64,000 nt of DNA from CAYMTR01 sp964393405 (GCA_964393405.1 CAYMTR010000005.1:1-64000), one strand, 5' to 3'. Shown: positions 18,003 to 28,528, numbered from the stretch's first letter. The notes: generated from the letters alone by a model not told the origin. Numbers and translations are program-made.

Positions 18003-19118
18003 ATGAAATTTTTACGTGAGATTGTACGCATTCTTTTAGGTGCAACATTTGTGTTTTCAGGATTTGTAAAAGCCATTGATCCGCTTGGGTCAACATACAA
18101 ATTCAGCGATTATTTCACAGCCTTTGGCATGGAGTGGGCTACAGTATTTTCGCTTGCATTGTCCATTATTTTATCTTTATCTGAATTTGGCATTGGAGTT
18201 GCTTTATTGCTAAACTACCGAACAAAAATATTTTCATGGTTCTCGCTTATCTTCATGACATTCTTCCTGTTCTTAACACTTTATATTGCTATTAAGAATC
18301 CGGTAACAGACTGTGGTTGTTTTGGTGATGCCCTCGTTTTATCGAATTGGGCAACCTTTTATAAAAACATATTTTTCACATCATTTGCCATTATAGTATT
18401 CCTCAATAGAGATAAATATCAGAATCGCATTAAGATAAAAACCCAGAATGCATATTTTGCATTTATAATGGGCGCCATGCTTTCCCTGCAAATAAATTGT
18501 TACAATCATCTCCCAATAATTGATTTCAGACCATACAAAATAGGCAATAATATAATTGAGGGAATGGAAACTCCTCCCGGTGCTCCATCTGACGTATATC
18601 GCAATGAATTTGTATACAAGGAAAAAAGCACTGGCAGAACTGAGAAATTTGATGACACCAATTATCCATGGAAGGACAGCCTTAATTGGGAATTTGTAGA
18701 AATGAATTCAATACTTGTAAAAAAAGGGTACCACCCTCCTATCCATGATTTCACAATTGAAAGCAGCGATGGCGAAGACTATTCAGACTATTTCTTAAAC
18801 GAAAAGAAAAACACTTTTGTACTTATTGCTTACAATCTTGACAAGTCGAGTAAGAAAAACCAGGAAAAGATAAATGAACTCGCCAGAGAAGTGTTGAATA
18901 AGGGAGATAATTTTATTTGTCTTACTTCATCTACATCAGAAGAGATAATTGAATTCGAAACTAATTACAATCCTCCTTATCAGTTTTATTTGTGTGATGA
19001 AATCACGCTTAAAACCATAATCAGGTCAAACCCGGGTTTAATGTTGATAAGAGAGGGTACGGTAATAGACAAATGGCACTGGAGAGATATTCCAAAAATT
19101 GGAGAGGCGAAAAAATAA
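18003..19118 (+). CDS. DoxX/MauE-like membrane protein with C-terminal thioredoxin-like domain
   Basis: 371 aa. The N-terminal ~145 residues form four membrane helices of the DoxX/MauE type (LLGATFVFSGFVKAIDPLGS) with a TDCGCFGDAL loop between helices. A further helix (residues ~150-167) follows. The rest faces the periplasm and reads as a degenerate thioredoxin-like domain (HDFTIESSDGEDYSDYFLN ... TFVLIAYNLDKSSKKN). It has no CxxC at the expected position. It matches the Bacteroidota BT_3928-like family. A role in periplasmic redox or quinone chemistry is inferred from DoxX relatives, not shown here. Confidence 0.75.
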   Translation: MKFLREIVRILLGATFVFSGFVKAIDPLGSTYKFSDYFTAFGMEWATVFSLALSIILSLSEFGIGVALLLNYRTKIFSWFSLIFMTFFLFLTLYIAIKNPVTDCGCFGDALVLSNWATFYKNIFFTSFAIIVFLNRDKYQNRIKIKTQNAYFAFIMGAMLSLQINCYNHLPIIDFRPYKIGNNIIEGMETPPGAPSDVYRNEFVYKEKSTGRTEKFDDTNYPWKDSLNWEFVEMNSILVKKGYHPPIHDFTIESSDGEDYSDYFLNEKKNTFVLIAYNLDKSSKKNQEKINELAREVLNKGDNFICLTSSTSEEIIEFETNYNPPYQFYLCDEITLKTIIRSNPGLMLIREGTVIDKWHWRDIPKIGEAKK

Positions 19119-19166
19119 AGATGCATTAGAAGAGCTATCTGTAATTTTTATTTTTTTATTAGTTAT

Positions 19167-19189
19167 TTTAGTGAGCTCAATTCACTAAA
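19167..19189 (+). repeat. Inverted repeat just before the DUF362 gene
   Basis: TTTAGTGA (19167-19174) and TCACTAAA (19182-19189) are perfect 8-bp inverted arms around 7 bp, ending 9 bp before the ATG at 19199. It could be an operator or a small hairpin over the ribosome-entry region. There is no following T-run. Confidence 0.4.
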
Positions 19190-19198
19190 TAATAGAAA

Positions 19199-21190
19199 AT
19201 GACTCTTAAAAAGCACTTTAAGCCATCAATATTAAGCAAAGAAAATACCGGTTCTTCAGAATCATTTTTATCTAAGAACTTTAATTGGATATTACTGATA
19301 TTAGTTGGCTTTATCAGTCTGATCTGGTTTATTATAAGAGTTATCCCAAAACCTTCGCGAGCGACTTACCCATGTATGAAAGTTGCGTTTCCATTTGCCA
19401 CATCCTTTATAATTTATATTACGGGGCTAACGTCTTCAGTGTTTTTCTTTAAGAAAGCAGGGGTTAAGCTTCAAAATAAGAAATACTTTTTAGTCCTTGT
19501 TTTTTCAATATTTGCTTTGTTTTCAGTAGGAATTGCCATTTTAAATAAATCAGAAGTTGCCACTGCTGCGAATCCTAAAGGAAGCTTGTTTGAAGACCCC
19601 CTTGGACCTAACATGCCAATCGGAGAAGCCAAAGGAGTAATACCGGGAAGGGTTGTATGGGTACACAATCCGGATGCAACAAATGAAAATTGTCTTAACA
19701 CAAAAGTTTCAGAGGCCTATTTTGCAGAAAAGAACTGTGATCAATCAGTAGTTGATGTGATGTTTTCTTCAGCCATCAAGAAGCTAACAGATAATGAAAC
19801 AGAAGCCAAATCGTGGGAATCTATTTTTAAATATTTCAACAAGAACCATGAAAAAGGAGAGGTTGGATATTCAAGTGAAGAAACAATTTTTATAAAAATA
19901 AACGCAGTAACTGCTCATGGAGGAGCTACAGCAAATGGCAGCAAGCAACCTGAAAACGGTTCAATAGAATATGACACAACACCGCAAGTTGCATTATCGT
20001 TGTTAAGACAACTTGTAAATGTTGCAGGGGTACCTCAAAAAAACATATATATTGGAGACCCGATGGCAGACCTTTGGGACCACATGTATCAGAAATTTCA
20101 TTCTGAATTTCCAGAAATAAACTATGTTACAAAAAGAAACATTACCAATAGGTATCGTTTAACAGCAAGCACCAAGGTAGGAATTGATTATTCAGACCGG
20201 GGAAAAGTAATGACCGGTCTTTCTAACCATCAGCATAAATTTTTCAAGGAGATGATGGAAGCAGATTATTTAATAAATATTCCTGTCATGAAGGGACACA
20301 GGTGGGGAGGAATAACTTTCTGTGCAAAAAACCATTTTGGATCAAATACGACTGACGGCTCATGGCAATTGCATAAAGGTTTGATGGATGGTAACGACGA
20401 TTATGATGAAGCAGGAAGGCGATACGACTACGGCATGTATAGGGTGATGGTAGACCTTATGGGCAATAAATATCTGGGAGGCAACACACTGCTATACGTA
20501 ATGGACGCATTATTTTCAACATCTCACGAGCATCAGCCGCCACAAAAGTTCAGAACGAAGCCTTTCAATAACGACTGGAGTTCTTCATTGCTAATGTCAC
20601 TCGATCAGGTAGCCCTTGAATCAGTTGGTCTTGATATTTTGCAAAAAGAGTTCACCGAGGATGATCTTTCTGCAAAGCCTCCACGATACACATACGTTCA
20701 GTGGGAAGGAATTGACGATCATCTTCATCAGGCAGCAAGTTCAGACTGGTGGCCCGACGATATAACCTATGACCCTGAGAATGATGGAACACCGATTGGA
20801 AGTCTGGGAGTACATGAGCATTGGAACAACGATGAAGATATGAAATACTCAAGAAACCTTGGCACCGGTAATGGAGTTGAATTGGTTTTTGTAGAGCAAA
20901 AAGGGACAACAAGCAACAAAGTTATCAGTAATTCAAATGATAATTTCTTCATGATATATCCAAATCCGGTGAAACATTCATTTACTTTGAAACTAAACCC
21001 TGAATATTCAGGTGAAGTAAAAATTAGTGTATTTGAAACAAACGGAAGAAAGATAAGCGCTGAAACAATTTATAAGACACGAGGTATTGATATTTACAAT
21101 TACAATTTTGAATCGATAAACCCGGGTCATTATATAATCAATGTTGTAACTGATTATCAATCTTTCACGAAATATATTATAAAAGAATAA
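19199..21190 (+). CDS. DUF362 protein with N-terminal membrane helices and T9SS sorting domain
   Basis: 663 aa. Three hydrophobic segments lie at residues ~28-48, ~62-82 and ~97-115; no cleavable signal is evident. A long DUF362-type domain follows (VVDVMFSSAIKKLTD; NIYIGDPMADLWDHMY; ADYLINIPVMKGHRWGGITF; LSMSLDQVAL-like segment ESVGLDIL). The last 80 residues read as a type IX secretion sorting domain (MIYPNPVKHSFTLKL ... PGHYIINVV). Multi-helix insertion and T9SS export are hard to reconcile, so the true start could be internal or the first helices may be removed. DUF362 proteins have no settled enzymatic role; some carry FeS clusters, not seen here. Confidence 0.78.
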   Translation: MTLKKHFKPSILSKENTGSSESFLSKNFNWILLILVGFISLIWFIIRVIPKPSRATYPCMKVAFPFATSFIIYITGLTSSVFFFKKAGVKLQNKKYFLVLVFSIFALFSVGIAILNKSEVATAANPKGSLFEDPLGPNMPIGEAKGVIPGRVVWVHNPDATNENCLNTKVSEAYFAEKNCDQSVVDVMFSSAIKKLTDNETEAKSWESIFKYFNKNHEKGEVGYSSEETIFIKINAVTAHGGATANGSKQPENGSIEYDTTPQVALSLLRQLVNVAGVPQKNIYIGDPMADLWDHMYQKFHSEFPEINYVTKRNITNRYRLTASTKVGIDYSDRGKVMTGLSNHQHKFFKEMMEADYLINIPVMKGHRWGGITFCAKNHFGSNTTDGSWQLHKGLMDGNDDYDEAGRRYDYGMYRVMVDLMGNKYLGGNTLLYVMDALFSTSHEHQPPQKFRTKPFNNDWSSSLLMSLDQVALESVGLDILQKEFTEDDLSAKPPRYTYVQWEGIDDHLHQAASSDWWPDDITYDPENDGTPIGSLGVHEHWNNDEDMKYSRNLGTGNGVELVFVEQKGTTSNKVISNSNDNFFMIYPNPVKHSFTLKLNPEYSGEVKISVFETNGRKISAETIYKTRGIDIYNYNFESINPGHYIINVVTDYQSFTKYIIKE

Positions 21191-21339
21191 ACAACACTCA
21201 CCAAAAAAGTTTTACCGTTTATTATAAGTAAAGATTTCACGGAAAAGAATCAATCTAATTTGAAATATTAGGATTAAGCACATGCAGAAAGTATGATACT
21301 TTTTGTATATTGTAATAGTAAATTGAAATCTATATTACT

Positions 21340-21753
21340 ATGAAAAGTCTTTTCCCACTAATAGGTATAATATTTTTAATCGTATCGTGCTGTAACACCA
21401 AGAAAGCGGTATATCAAGAAGATGAATTTCAGATCTTTTTTGGCAACTCAGGAGGTTTCACAAATGCTAAGATGGAATATGTTATTAACGGAGACAGGAA
21501 CGTATTCAAATTAGAACAGGATACTGCCATGTTTGTTAAAAAGATATCCAAGGGAGAAATGAAAGAAATAAGGACTCTCTTTTTAGAATCAGATTTTGGT
21601 AATCTGGTGTTAAATAATCCGGGCAACATGACAAACTTCATTGAAATAAAGAGCAGTGAATACAACAACAAGGTAAACTGGTCTGGAAATGAAAATGAAA
21701 TGATTGCAGACATTTACAAGCAACTTTTAACAATTTTAAAAACTGAGAAATGA
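21340..21753 (+). CDS. Small lipoprotein of unknown function upstream of M4 protease
   Basis: 137 aa. The N-terminus MKSLFPLIGIIFLIVSCCNT has a lipobox (IVSC, Cys17). The mature part contains a single beta-rich domain (DEFQIFFGNSGGFTNAKMEY, then DRNVFKLEQD) resembling small Bacteroidota envelope proteins. No enzymatic motif was seen. Its TGA stop overlaps the ATG of the M4 protease (ATGA, 21750-21753), so the two are translationally coupled. It might be a chaperone, inhibitor or anchor for that protease; this is inference from position only. Confidence 0.7.
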   Translation: MKSLFPLIGIIFLIVSCCNTKKAVYQEDEFQIFFGNSGGFTNAKMEYVINGDRNVFKLEQDTAMFVKKISKGEMKEIRTLFLESDFGNLVLNNPGNMTNFIEIKSSEYNNKVNWSGNENEMIADIYKQLLTILKTEK

Positions 21754-24700
21754 AAAATATAGTACTTCTAACGATACTGGTATTTTTGTCTGCAACAGTC
21801 TTTAGCCAGCAAAGTAACTTCAAGAAAAAAGTTAAAAATCAACAAGGAACAACACTGAGGACAAAGTTCAAAAAAGTCATTGGATCAGATAATCTTAAAT
21901 CAACAGCAGTCAATCAGTTTAAAATACCTGCAAAAATGTCAAAACCAGATTTAAGTAACGTTCCGGGTTCAATAAAGAAAATAAGAAGCAACAATAATCC
22001 CGTTTATTTTGAGGTCAAGCTACCGAATTTAAAATCGGCATCGTTAGAGGTTCCGGAAGAAAGGTTTTTTAAATTTTTTGAGAAGATAAGGGAAACGACT
22101 AAACTCAATAATCCGAGAGAAGTATTAGAAATCACAAAAATAGAAACAGACGATCTTGGAATAACTCATTTAAAATCAAAGCAACAATTCAAAGGTGTTG
22201 AGATTCACGGTTCAGAATCGACACTACATCTTGATTCGAAAAAAGAACGTTTTACGGGCAGAATAAAAAATGTGCCTGAGGATTTTGATGTTATTCCCAG
22301 TTTATCAAGCAAGGCTGCCATTGGAAACTCCATAGAAAATTTAAAAAAGCATACTAAAGTCAGGGAACTAAGTGAAAAAGAAAAGGAATTTCTGGAGTAT
22401 GATTCACCAAAGACAAAATTGGTAATATTTGAGAAAGAAGATAATAGTTTTGCTTTAGCATATGAGGTTGAAATAAGACCGAATTTTATTGAAAATTGGA
22501 AATATTTCATTGACGCCAAAACAGGAGAAATATTAAGAAAGTACAATGCAACTACATCAGATGGGGCAGTTACAGCTAAAGCGTATGACCTTAACGGAGT
22601 TCAAAGGGATATAAACACGTATCTAGAATCAGGCACATATTATCTTATTGATGTATCACAATCGATGTTTAATTCGTCAAATTTTGAGGGAGTAATTATG
22701 ACCTTCGATGCTCTCAATACTTCAACTCAAAACATGGATTACAAATACATAACATCATCAAATAACACATGGAATAATAAAACTGCTGTTTCTGCACATG
22801 CAAATACAATTGCAACATATAAATATCTTGAAAACACCTTTGGCAGAAAATCCTTATCAGGTAGCGGAAGTAACATACTATCCTTTATAAATATTACCAA
22901 CGATGATGGTACAGCAATGGATAATGCTTTTTGGAATGGCAAAGCATGTTTTTACGGCAACGGATCGGAATATAAACCACTTGCCGGAGCTCAAGATATA
23001 ATAGCTCATGAGTTAGGACATGGAGTAGTTCAACATACAGCTAATCTGGAATATTATGCCCAATCAGGAGCCATTAACGAATCGTTTGCAGATATATTTG
23101 GATCAATGGTTGACAGAGATGACTGGTTGATCGCAGAAGATATAGTAAAAGATGGAAGACCAATGAGAAGCATGCAGGATCCGCATAATGGGGGAACAAA
23201 TTTATATAATGGATGGATTCCTAAACACATGTCAGAATTTGTTTCCGGTTCAGATCTGGATGCCTTTCATAACAGAGATCAGGAAGGAGTACACATTAAT
23301 TGTGGCATAGGGAATTATTGTTATTATTTGCTGGCAACATCAATAACAAAAGAAAAAGCAGAACAGATATATTACAGAGCATTAACTAATTATCTAACTT
23401 CTACTACTCAATACATTGATTTGCGAATTGGTGCAATACAGTCTGCGAGGGATCTTCACGGAGAAAACTCAAACGAAGTAAAGAAAACACAAGAAGCATT
23501 TGACATGGTCGGTATTTACGGAGATGAACCTCCACAGGAGAATAAGGAGTACGAAGTTAATGACGGGGAAGATTTCATGTTAATATATAATACAGATCAA
23601 AATTACACTCCAACATTGTACAGATATGATTTGAACGAAGAATTATTAGCATTAACAAATACGGTTATGAAAGGCAAAGTCAGTGTTACTGATGATGGAC
23701 AATATGCAGTATATGTTGACGAAGATGGAGATGTCAGAATATTGGTAATGGATCCCGACGATCCATCTGAAGTAAAGATAACAGAGGAAGGAGGTTGGGA
23801 TAATGTAGCAATATCTAAAGATGGAAATCGTATTGCATTAATTTCAACGGAAGTTGATGCTTCAATATATGTGATAGACCTTGTAAATGATGAAGATCCC
23901 TACCGACAGTTTGTGCTCTATAATCCTACAACGAACCATGATAATACAAGTGCTGGAGGAGTGCAATATGCAGATGAAATTGAATTCGACCTTACGGGAG
24001 AAAATATCATTTACGATGCGTACAATGAACTAACATCTACATTTTACGATAACATAGGCTATTGGGATATAGGTTTTCTTAAAGTGTGGAATAATTCAAC
24101 TAACAACTGGGGTGACGGATCAATTTCAAAACTTTACGGATCGCTGGAAGAAAATGTAAGCATTGGGAATCCGGTATTTTCTAAGAACTCACCTTATATT
24201 ATTGCCTTTGATTACTTTGATGAGGTAAACGAAGATTACGCGATAATAGGGGCAGACTTACTCACTTCAGAAATAGATGTTATTTATTTAAACAACACGC
24301 TGGGTTTCCCATCATTCTCCAGACTTGACGATATAGTAACTTTTACTGAAATAGGAGAAGACTATAATGAACAAGTGTCTGCAATTTATCTTGCTGACAA
24401 TAAAATATCTGCTTCAGGTGATGTGATTCCTTTAATAACACAAGCTCGCTGGCCGGTTTTCTATTCTACAGGAACCCGTGTTCTGGGATTACCACCTACT
24501 GCTAATTTTTCTGTTGACTTCAAAAATGGAGACGCTCCGCATTTTGTCAGGTTCATTGATGCAAGTACAAATAATCCAACGAGTTGGGAATGGACTTTTA
24601 CGGGTGGTAGTCCTTCAACTTCAACAGAGCAAAGTCCAATTATAACATATAATACAGCCGGAACATATAAAGTAACTTTAACTGCTTCCAACATGTACGG

Positions 24701-24983
24701 AAACAACACGATAACAAAAGAAGCATATATTGTTGTTTATCCAACTGATGTTAATAACTTAAGCACAAACAATATCTACACCTATCCTAATCCGGTAAAA
24801 GACAACCTTTATGTTTCATGCAGTGAAGATTTTTCTTTGAAGTTATACTCTTTGGATGGGAAGACTATTTATAGGAATAAGAATCAAAGAGTGGTCAATC
24901 TTTCAGAATTTGAGTCTGGAATTTACATTCTAGAAATTGAAACTAAAGAAGGAAAATATTTAGACAAGCTTATCAAAAACTGA
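21750..24983 (+). CDS. Secreted thermolysin-family (M4) metalloprotease with propeller, PKD and T9SS domains
   Basis: Zinc endopeptidase, 1077 aa, exported. Order: signal peptide (to about residue 19, FSQQ); FTP/PepSY inhibitory propeptide (about 90-265); M4 catalytic domain with zinc site HELGH (His420, Glu421, His424) and ESFAD (Glu444) at the expected spacing of 20; and the histidine region GVHINCGIGN. From about 595 a TolB/PD40-like beta-propeller follows, then a PKD domain (~913-1000, WEWTFTGGSPSTS). A T9SS sorting domain (TYPNPVKDNLYVS, ~1007-1077) ends the protein. All catalytic residues are present. The internal propeller is an unusual addition. The gene is coupled to the lipoprotein upstream, and a histidine kinase starts 5 bp downstream. 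Confidence 0.92.
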   Translation: MKNIVLLTILVFLSATVFSQQSNFKKKVKNQQGTTLRTKFKKVIGSDNLKSTAVNQFKIPAKMSKPDLSNVPGSIKKIRSNNNPVYFEVKLPNLKSASLEVPEERFFKFFEKIRETTKLNNPREVLEITKIETDDLGITHLKSKQQFKGVEIHGSESTLHLDSKKERFTGRIKNVPEDFDVIPSLSSKAAIGNSIENLKKHTKVRELSEKEKEFLEYDSPKTKLVIFEKEDNSFALAYEVEIRPNFIENWKYFIDAKTGEILRKYNATTSDGAVTAKAYDLNGVQRDINTYLESGTYYLIDVSQSMFNSSNFEGVIMTFDALNTSTQNMDYKYITSSNNTWNNKTAVSAHANTIATYKYLENTFGRKSLSGSGSNILSFINITNDDGTAMDNAFWNGKACFYGNGSEYKPLAGAQDIIAHELGHGVVQHTANLEYYAQSGAINESFADIFGSMVDRDDWLIAEDIVKDGRPMRSMQDPHNGGTNLYNGWIPKHMSEFVSGSDLDAFHNRDQEGVHINCGIGNYCYYLLATSITKEKAEQIYYRALTNYLTSTTQYIDLRIGAIQSARDLHGENSNEVKKTQEAFDMVGIYGDEPPQENKEYEVNDGEDFMLIYNTDQNYTPTLYRYDLNEELLALTNTVMKGKVSVTDDGQYAVYVDEDGDVRILVMDPDDPSEVKITEEGGWDNVAISKDGNRIALISTEVDASIYVIDLVNDEDPYRQFVLYNPTTNHDNTSAGGVQYADEIEFDLTGENIIYDAYNELTSTFYDNIGYWDIGFLKVWNNSTNNWGDGSISKLYGSLEENVSIGNPVFSKNSPYIIAFDYFDEVNEDYAIIGADLLTSEIDVIYLNNTLGFPSFSRLDDIVTFTEIGEDYNEQVSAIYLADNKISASGDVIPLITQARWPVFYSTGTRVLGLPPTANFSVDFKNGDAPHFVRFIDASTNNPTSWEWTFTGGSPSTSTEQSPIITYNTAGTYKVTLTASNMYGNNTITKEAYIVVYPTDVNNLSTNNIYTYPNPVKDNLYVSCSEDFSLKLYSLDGKTIYRNKNQRVVNLSEFESGIYILEIETKEGKYLDKLIKN

Positions 24984-24988
24984 TTTAT

Positions 24989-27900
24989 ATGAATGGGAAA
25001 TTTTATTTAAAATATCCCAGTGACGCCATTAATAAAGGAGAATCTTTCAATTGCACTGAAAGTAATTCTTCTTGTGATTTACACAACAATCCTTTTAAAA
25101 AACCATTCCATTTCAAATTCATCTTTGCTTTACTTCTATTCTATATTACACTTTCAACAACGTACGGGCAAATAGATGACAAGTCTTTTATAAACCTAAC
25201 GACAGAAGCAGGCTTATCGCATGGCGATATAACATGTTTCTGCCAGGACTATGAAGGATATATATGGATAGGCACAAGAGATGGAGTAAACAGATATGAC
25301 GGGATAAATTTTACTGTTTATAAAAACGATAAAAAAGACAGTACATCTATTTCAAGCAGCCAGGTAGATGTCATCTTTGAAGACAGCAAGAAGAATTTAT
25401 GGTTTGGTGTTGGGGATGGAATTTGCAGATATGACAGGGATAAAAACAACTTTGAGAAAATAAATTTTTTAGACGACAACAATGAAAACCTTGATATTCA
25501 TGGTATAGTTTCAATTTTTGAAGATAATACTCAAAGATTATGGTTGGGATCAAACAATAATGGAGTTTACTGGCTGGATTATGAAAATAAAAGACTTCAT
25601 AATTTCAAGAACAAGGATATTCCATGTATATATGCTACTTCAATCAATCAGGATAGAAAGGGAAATTTGTGGTTTTCATTCAGAAACGACCAGTACATTG
25701 CAGGAGGCATGGTCAAATATAATCCTCTGACCAACAATACAAAATGGTATAATTCAAAAGATTCACTCTTTAAAATTGATGATGTTTATAGTTTCACTAT
25801 TGACAGTAACGAAAACTTATGGATAGGCTCTTCATCCGGATTATATATGATGAATGATGAAGAAAATAAGTTTGCAAAATTGCAGATAGATAAAAAGGAT
25901 TTGAATTCAAATAACAACAATCAAATACATTTCATCACAAAAGACAAAGAAGGTAATATTCTGATTGCAACAGATGGAAGTGGATTAATCATTTTAGATC
26001 CAGAAACGCAAACTTTTCATACTATCCTTTCGACAAATTCAAAAACCTCCTTGTTAAGCAATACAATTTATTCAATCCTACCAGGTGAAGATGGAATAAT
26101 CTGGATAGGCTGCTGGGGTGCAGGTATAAGTATTTACGATAAAAGATTCAGGAAATTTGATCTTTATCGACAGGAAGAAAATACTCTAAATTCTATTACA
26201 GGAAAATCGGTGACAAGTTTTACTGAAGATAAAAATGGGAATATGTGGATTTCAACTGACGGAGGTGGTATCAATTACTTTAACCCAAAAGATAAACGAT
26301 TTATAAACAACAGGAGTAAGATTGAAGATTCAAATTCACTGACCAATAATAAAGTATTAGCCTTAACTACAGATAACGAAGGCGGATTATGGGCCGGTAT
26401 GTGGAATGGAGGTCTGAATTATTTTTTAATAGAAGACGACCGACTGATTTTGAAAAAAAAATATAATAAAGTTGACCCTAATCTTCAGACTTACACATCC
26501 GTATTCAAGTTATACAGTGATAAAGAGAACAATTTATGGGTTGGAACATATCAATTAGGAGCATATAAACATAGCAAAGGAACGGAAAAGTTCACTTCAG
26601 TGAGTAAATTACTTAAGCCTGAAGAAAATGTAAATACCTCGTACAACATTAATGATTTTAAAGAAGATGGAGATTTTGTATGGATAGCTTCTGAATACAA
26701 TGGTCTAATGAGACTAAACAGTAGAAGCGGAGAATATAAAATTTTCAAACATGACGATAGTGATAGTGCCAGTTTGCCAAACAATTCGGTACATGCCATT
26801 CATATAGATAGCAAAAACCGATTATGGGTTGGCAGTGATAAAGGAGGATTAAGTCTTTATGACAGAAAATCAGAAAAGTTTATTAACTACTCAGTTGATG
26901 ATGGATTACCTGATAATTCTATTGTTGGTATTCTGGAAGACAAAGCCGGGAATTTATGGTTGAGCAGCAACAATGGGATATCAAAAGTATTTATTGATTC
27001 TACAATATCTGATCCGGTAAAAAAGTTCAGAAATTACTCTACCAAAGATGGCTTGCAAGGTTCAGTTTTCAACCGTTGGTCTTATTACAAAAGCAGTACA
27101 GGTGAAATGTATTTTGGAGGGTTAAATGGGTTTAATGTTTTTCATCCTGACAGTATAAAAGATAATGATTTTATTCCCCCAGTATACATTACAGATTTTT
27201 TATTATTCAACAAACCAGTAGAGATAGGAGCAAAAGACTCTCCCCTTGAAAAACACGTATCACAAACGGATAAAATTGTATTGAGATATAAGCAAAACTA
27301 TTTCACCCTCAAGTTCATAGCCTTAAATTTCATATACAGTGAGAACAATCAATATGCATATTACATGCAAGGGTTTGAAAAAGATTGGAATTATTCACAC
27401 AACAAAACAGAAGCAACATATACAAATTTGGCACCCGGGAAATACACATTCAGGGTTAAAGCAAGTAATAATGATGGGGTATGGAATGAAGGAGGAGCCT
27501 CGTTAAAAATAACAATCTTACCTCCATGGTGGAAAGAACTATGGTTCAAAATCAGCGTAGCTTTGATCATAACAGGTTTTGTAGTAAGCTATTACTATCT
27601 CAGATTAAATAGCATTAGAAAGTTAAACGTAAGATTAAAAGAACTTGTAACAGAAAGAACCCGGGAAATTGAATTTAAGAATGAGAAACTAATAAAGCAA
27701 TCGAATGAATTAAAACTTACAAACGCCTTACTTGAGGAAAGGCAAAAACAAATTGAAGATCAAGCAGAAGAATTAATAGCACAGAAAGAGGAACTCATAA
27801 GAACAAATACTGAACTTAACGACCTTAATGCAACCAAGGATAAATTCTTCTCAATTATTGCGCATGATATAAAGAATCCTTTCTCTGTGATTTTAGGGTT

Positions 27901-28528
27901 TTCAGAAATTTTACATCAAGACTTCAATGATTTTTCTGATCATCAGAAGCAGGAAACGGTTGAAATAATATACAATTCTTCCCGAAGTCTGTTTGAATTG
28001 CTTGAGAATCTTCTTCAGTGGTCCAAATCACAAAGGGGACTAATTGATTTTAAACCAGCAAAGACCAGCATTAAAAACACGCTAAAACATATACTTTCGG
28101 TTTTAAAATACAGTGCTGAATCAAAAGACATAAAAATAAAAAGCAACATTCCAGAAAATGATTTGTTTCTATTTGTTGACAGCCAATCACTGAGTACTAT
28201 TTTAAGAAATCTGATAGGGAATGCTATAAAATTCACATATGCAGGTGGAAAGATTGAAATAGAAGCAAAAGAAGCTGATGGAGCAGTACTCATTTCAGTT
28301 CAAGATAACGGAGTGGGCATGTCGAAAGAAATGATTAATGACCTGTTCCGAATAAACATAAATCATACTTCAGCCGGAACGAACGAAGAAAAAGGATCAG
28401 GATTAGGATTAATTCTGGTAAAAGAATTTATCGAACACCAAGGAGGAAAAATATGGGTTGAAAGCGCTGAAGGGAAAGGCAGTAAATTCACCTTTTCGCT
28501 GCCAATGTATGATATAAATAATCAGTAA
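24989..28528 (+). CDS. Two-component sensor histidine kinase with periplasmic reg-prop beta-propeller
   Basis: 1179 aa, inner membrane. After an N-terminal hydrophobic stretch near residues 42-61 comes a ~700-residue propeller of two-component-regulator repeats (for example IWIGTRDGVNRYD and LWVGSDKGGLSLYD). The Y_Y_Y domain follows (about 785-850), then one membrane helix near 855-875 and a coiled coil. The HisKA box is SIIAHDIKNPF with phospho-acceptor His959, and the HATPase shows NAIKF, DNGVGM and GSGLGL. Unlike the hybrid (HTCS) regulators that use this propeller to sense glycans, it has no receiver or AraC output domain, and no response regulator gene is nearby. The 55-residue N-terminal tail is unusually long, so a later start is possible. 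It probably shares a transcript with the M4 protease. Confidence 0.92.
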   Translation: MNGKFYLKYPSDAINKGESFNCTESNSSCDLHNNPFKKPFHFKFIFALLLFYITLSTTYGQIDDKSFINLTTEAGLSHGDITCFCQDYEGYIWIGTRDGVNRYDGINFTVYKNDKKDSTSISSSQVDVIFEDSKKNLWFGVGDGICRYDRDKNNFEKINFLDDNNENLDIHGIVSIFEDNTQRLWLGSNNNGVYWLDYENKRLHNFKNKDIPCIYATSINQDRKGNLWFSFRNDQYIAGGMVKYNPLTNNTKWYNSKDSLFKIDDVYSFTIDSNENLWIGSSSGLYMMNDEENKFAKLQIDKKDLNSNNNNQIHFITKDKEGNILIATDGSGLIILDPETQTFHTILSTNSKTSLLSNTIYSILPGEDGIIWIGCWGAGISIYDKRFRKFDLYRQEENTLNSITGKSVTSFTEDKNGNMWISTDGGGINYFNPKDKRFINNRSKIEDSNSLTNNKVLALTTDNEGGLWAGMWNGGLNYFLIEDDRLILKKKYNKVDPNLQTYTSVFKLYSDKENNLWVGTYQLGAYKHSKGTEKFTSVSKLLKPEENVNTSYNINDFKEDGDFVWIASEYNGLMRLNSRSGEYKIFKHDDSDSASLPNNSVHAIHIDSKNRLWVGSDKGGLSLYDRKSEKFINYSVDDGLPDNSIVGILEDKAGNLWLSSNNGISKVFIDSTISDPVKKFRNYSTKDGLQGSVFNRWSYYKSSTGEMYFGGLNGFNVFHPDSIKDNDFIPPVYITDFLLFNKPVEIGAKDSPLEKHVSQTDKIVLRYKQNYFTLKFIALNFIYSENNQYAYYMQGFEKDWNYSHNKTEATYTNLAPGKYTFRVKASNNDGVWNEGGASLKITILPPWWKELWFKISVALIITGFVVSYYYLRLNSIRKLNVRLKELVTERTREIEFKNEKLIKQSNELKLTNALLEERQKQIEDQAEELIAQKEELIRTNTELNDLNATKDKFFSIIAHDIKNPFSVILGFSEILHQDFNDFSDHQKQETVEIIYNSSRSLFELLENLLQWSKSQRGLIDFKPAKTSIKNTLKHILSVLKYSAESKDIKIKSNIPENDLFLFVDSQSLSTILRNLIGNAIKFTYAGGKIEIEAKEADGAVLISVQDNGVGMSKEMINDLFRININHTSAGTNEEKGSGLGLILVKEFIEHQGGKIWVESAEGKGSKFTFSLPMYDINNQ

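Noticed and set aside
21288..21302. Near-palindrome AAAGTAT-G-ATACTTT before the small lipoprotein gene
   Set aside because: Short, AT-rich and without a matching promoter; not enough to call an operator, though it could be one.
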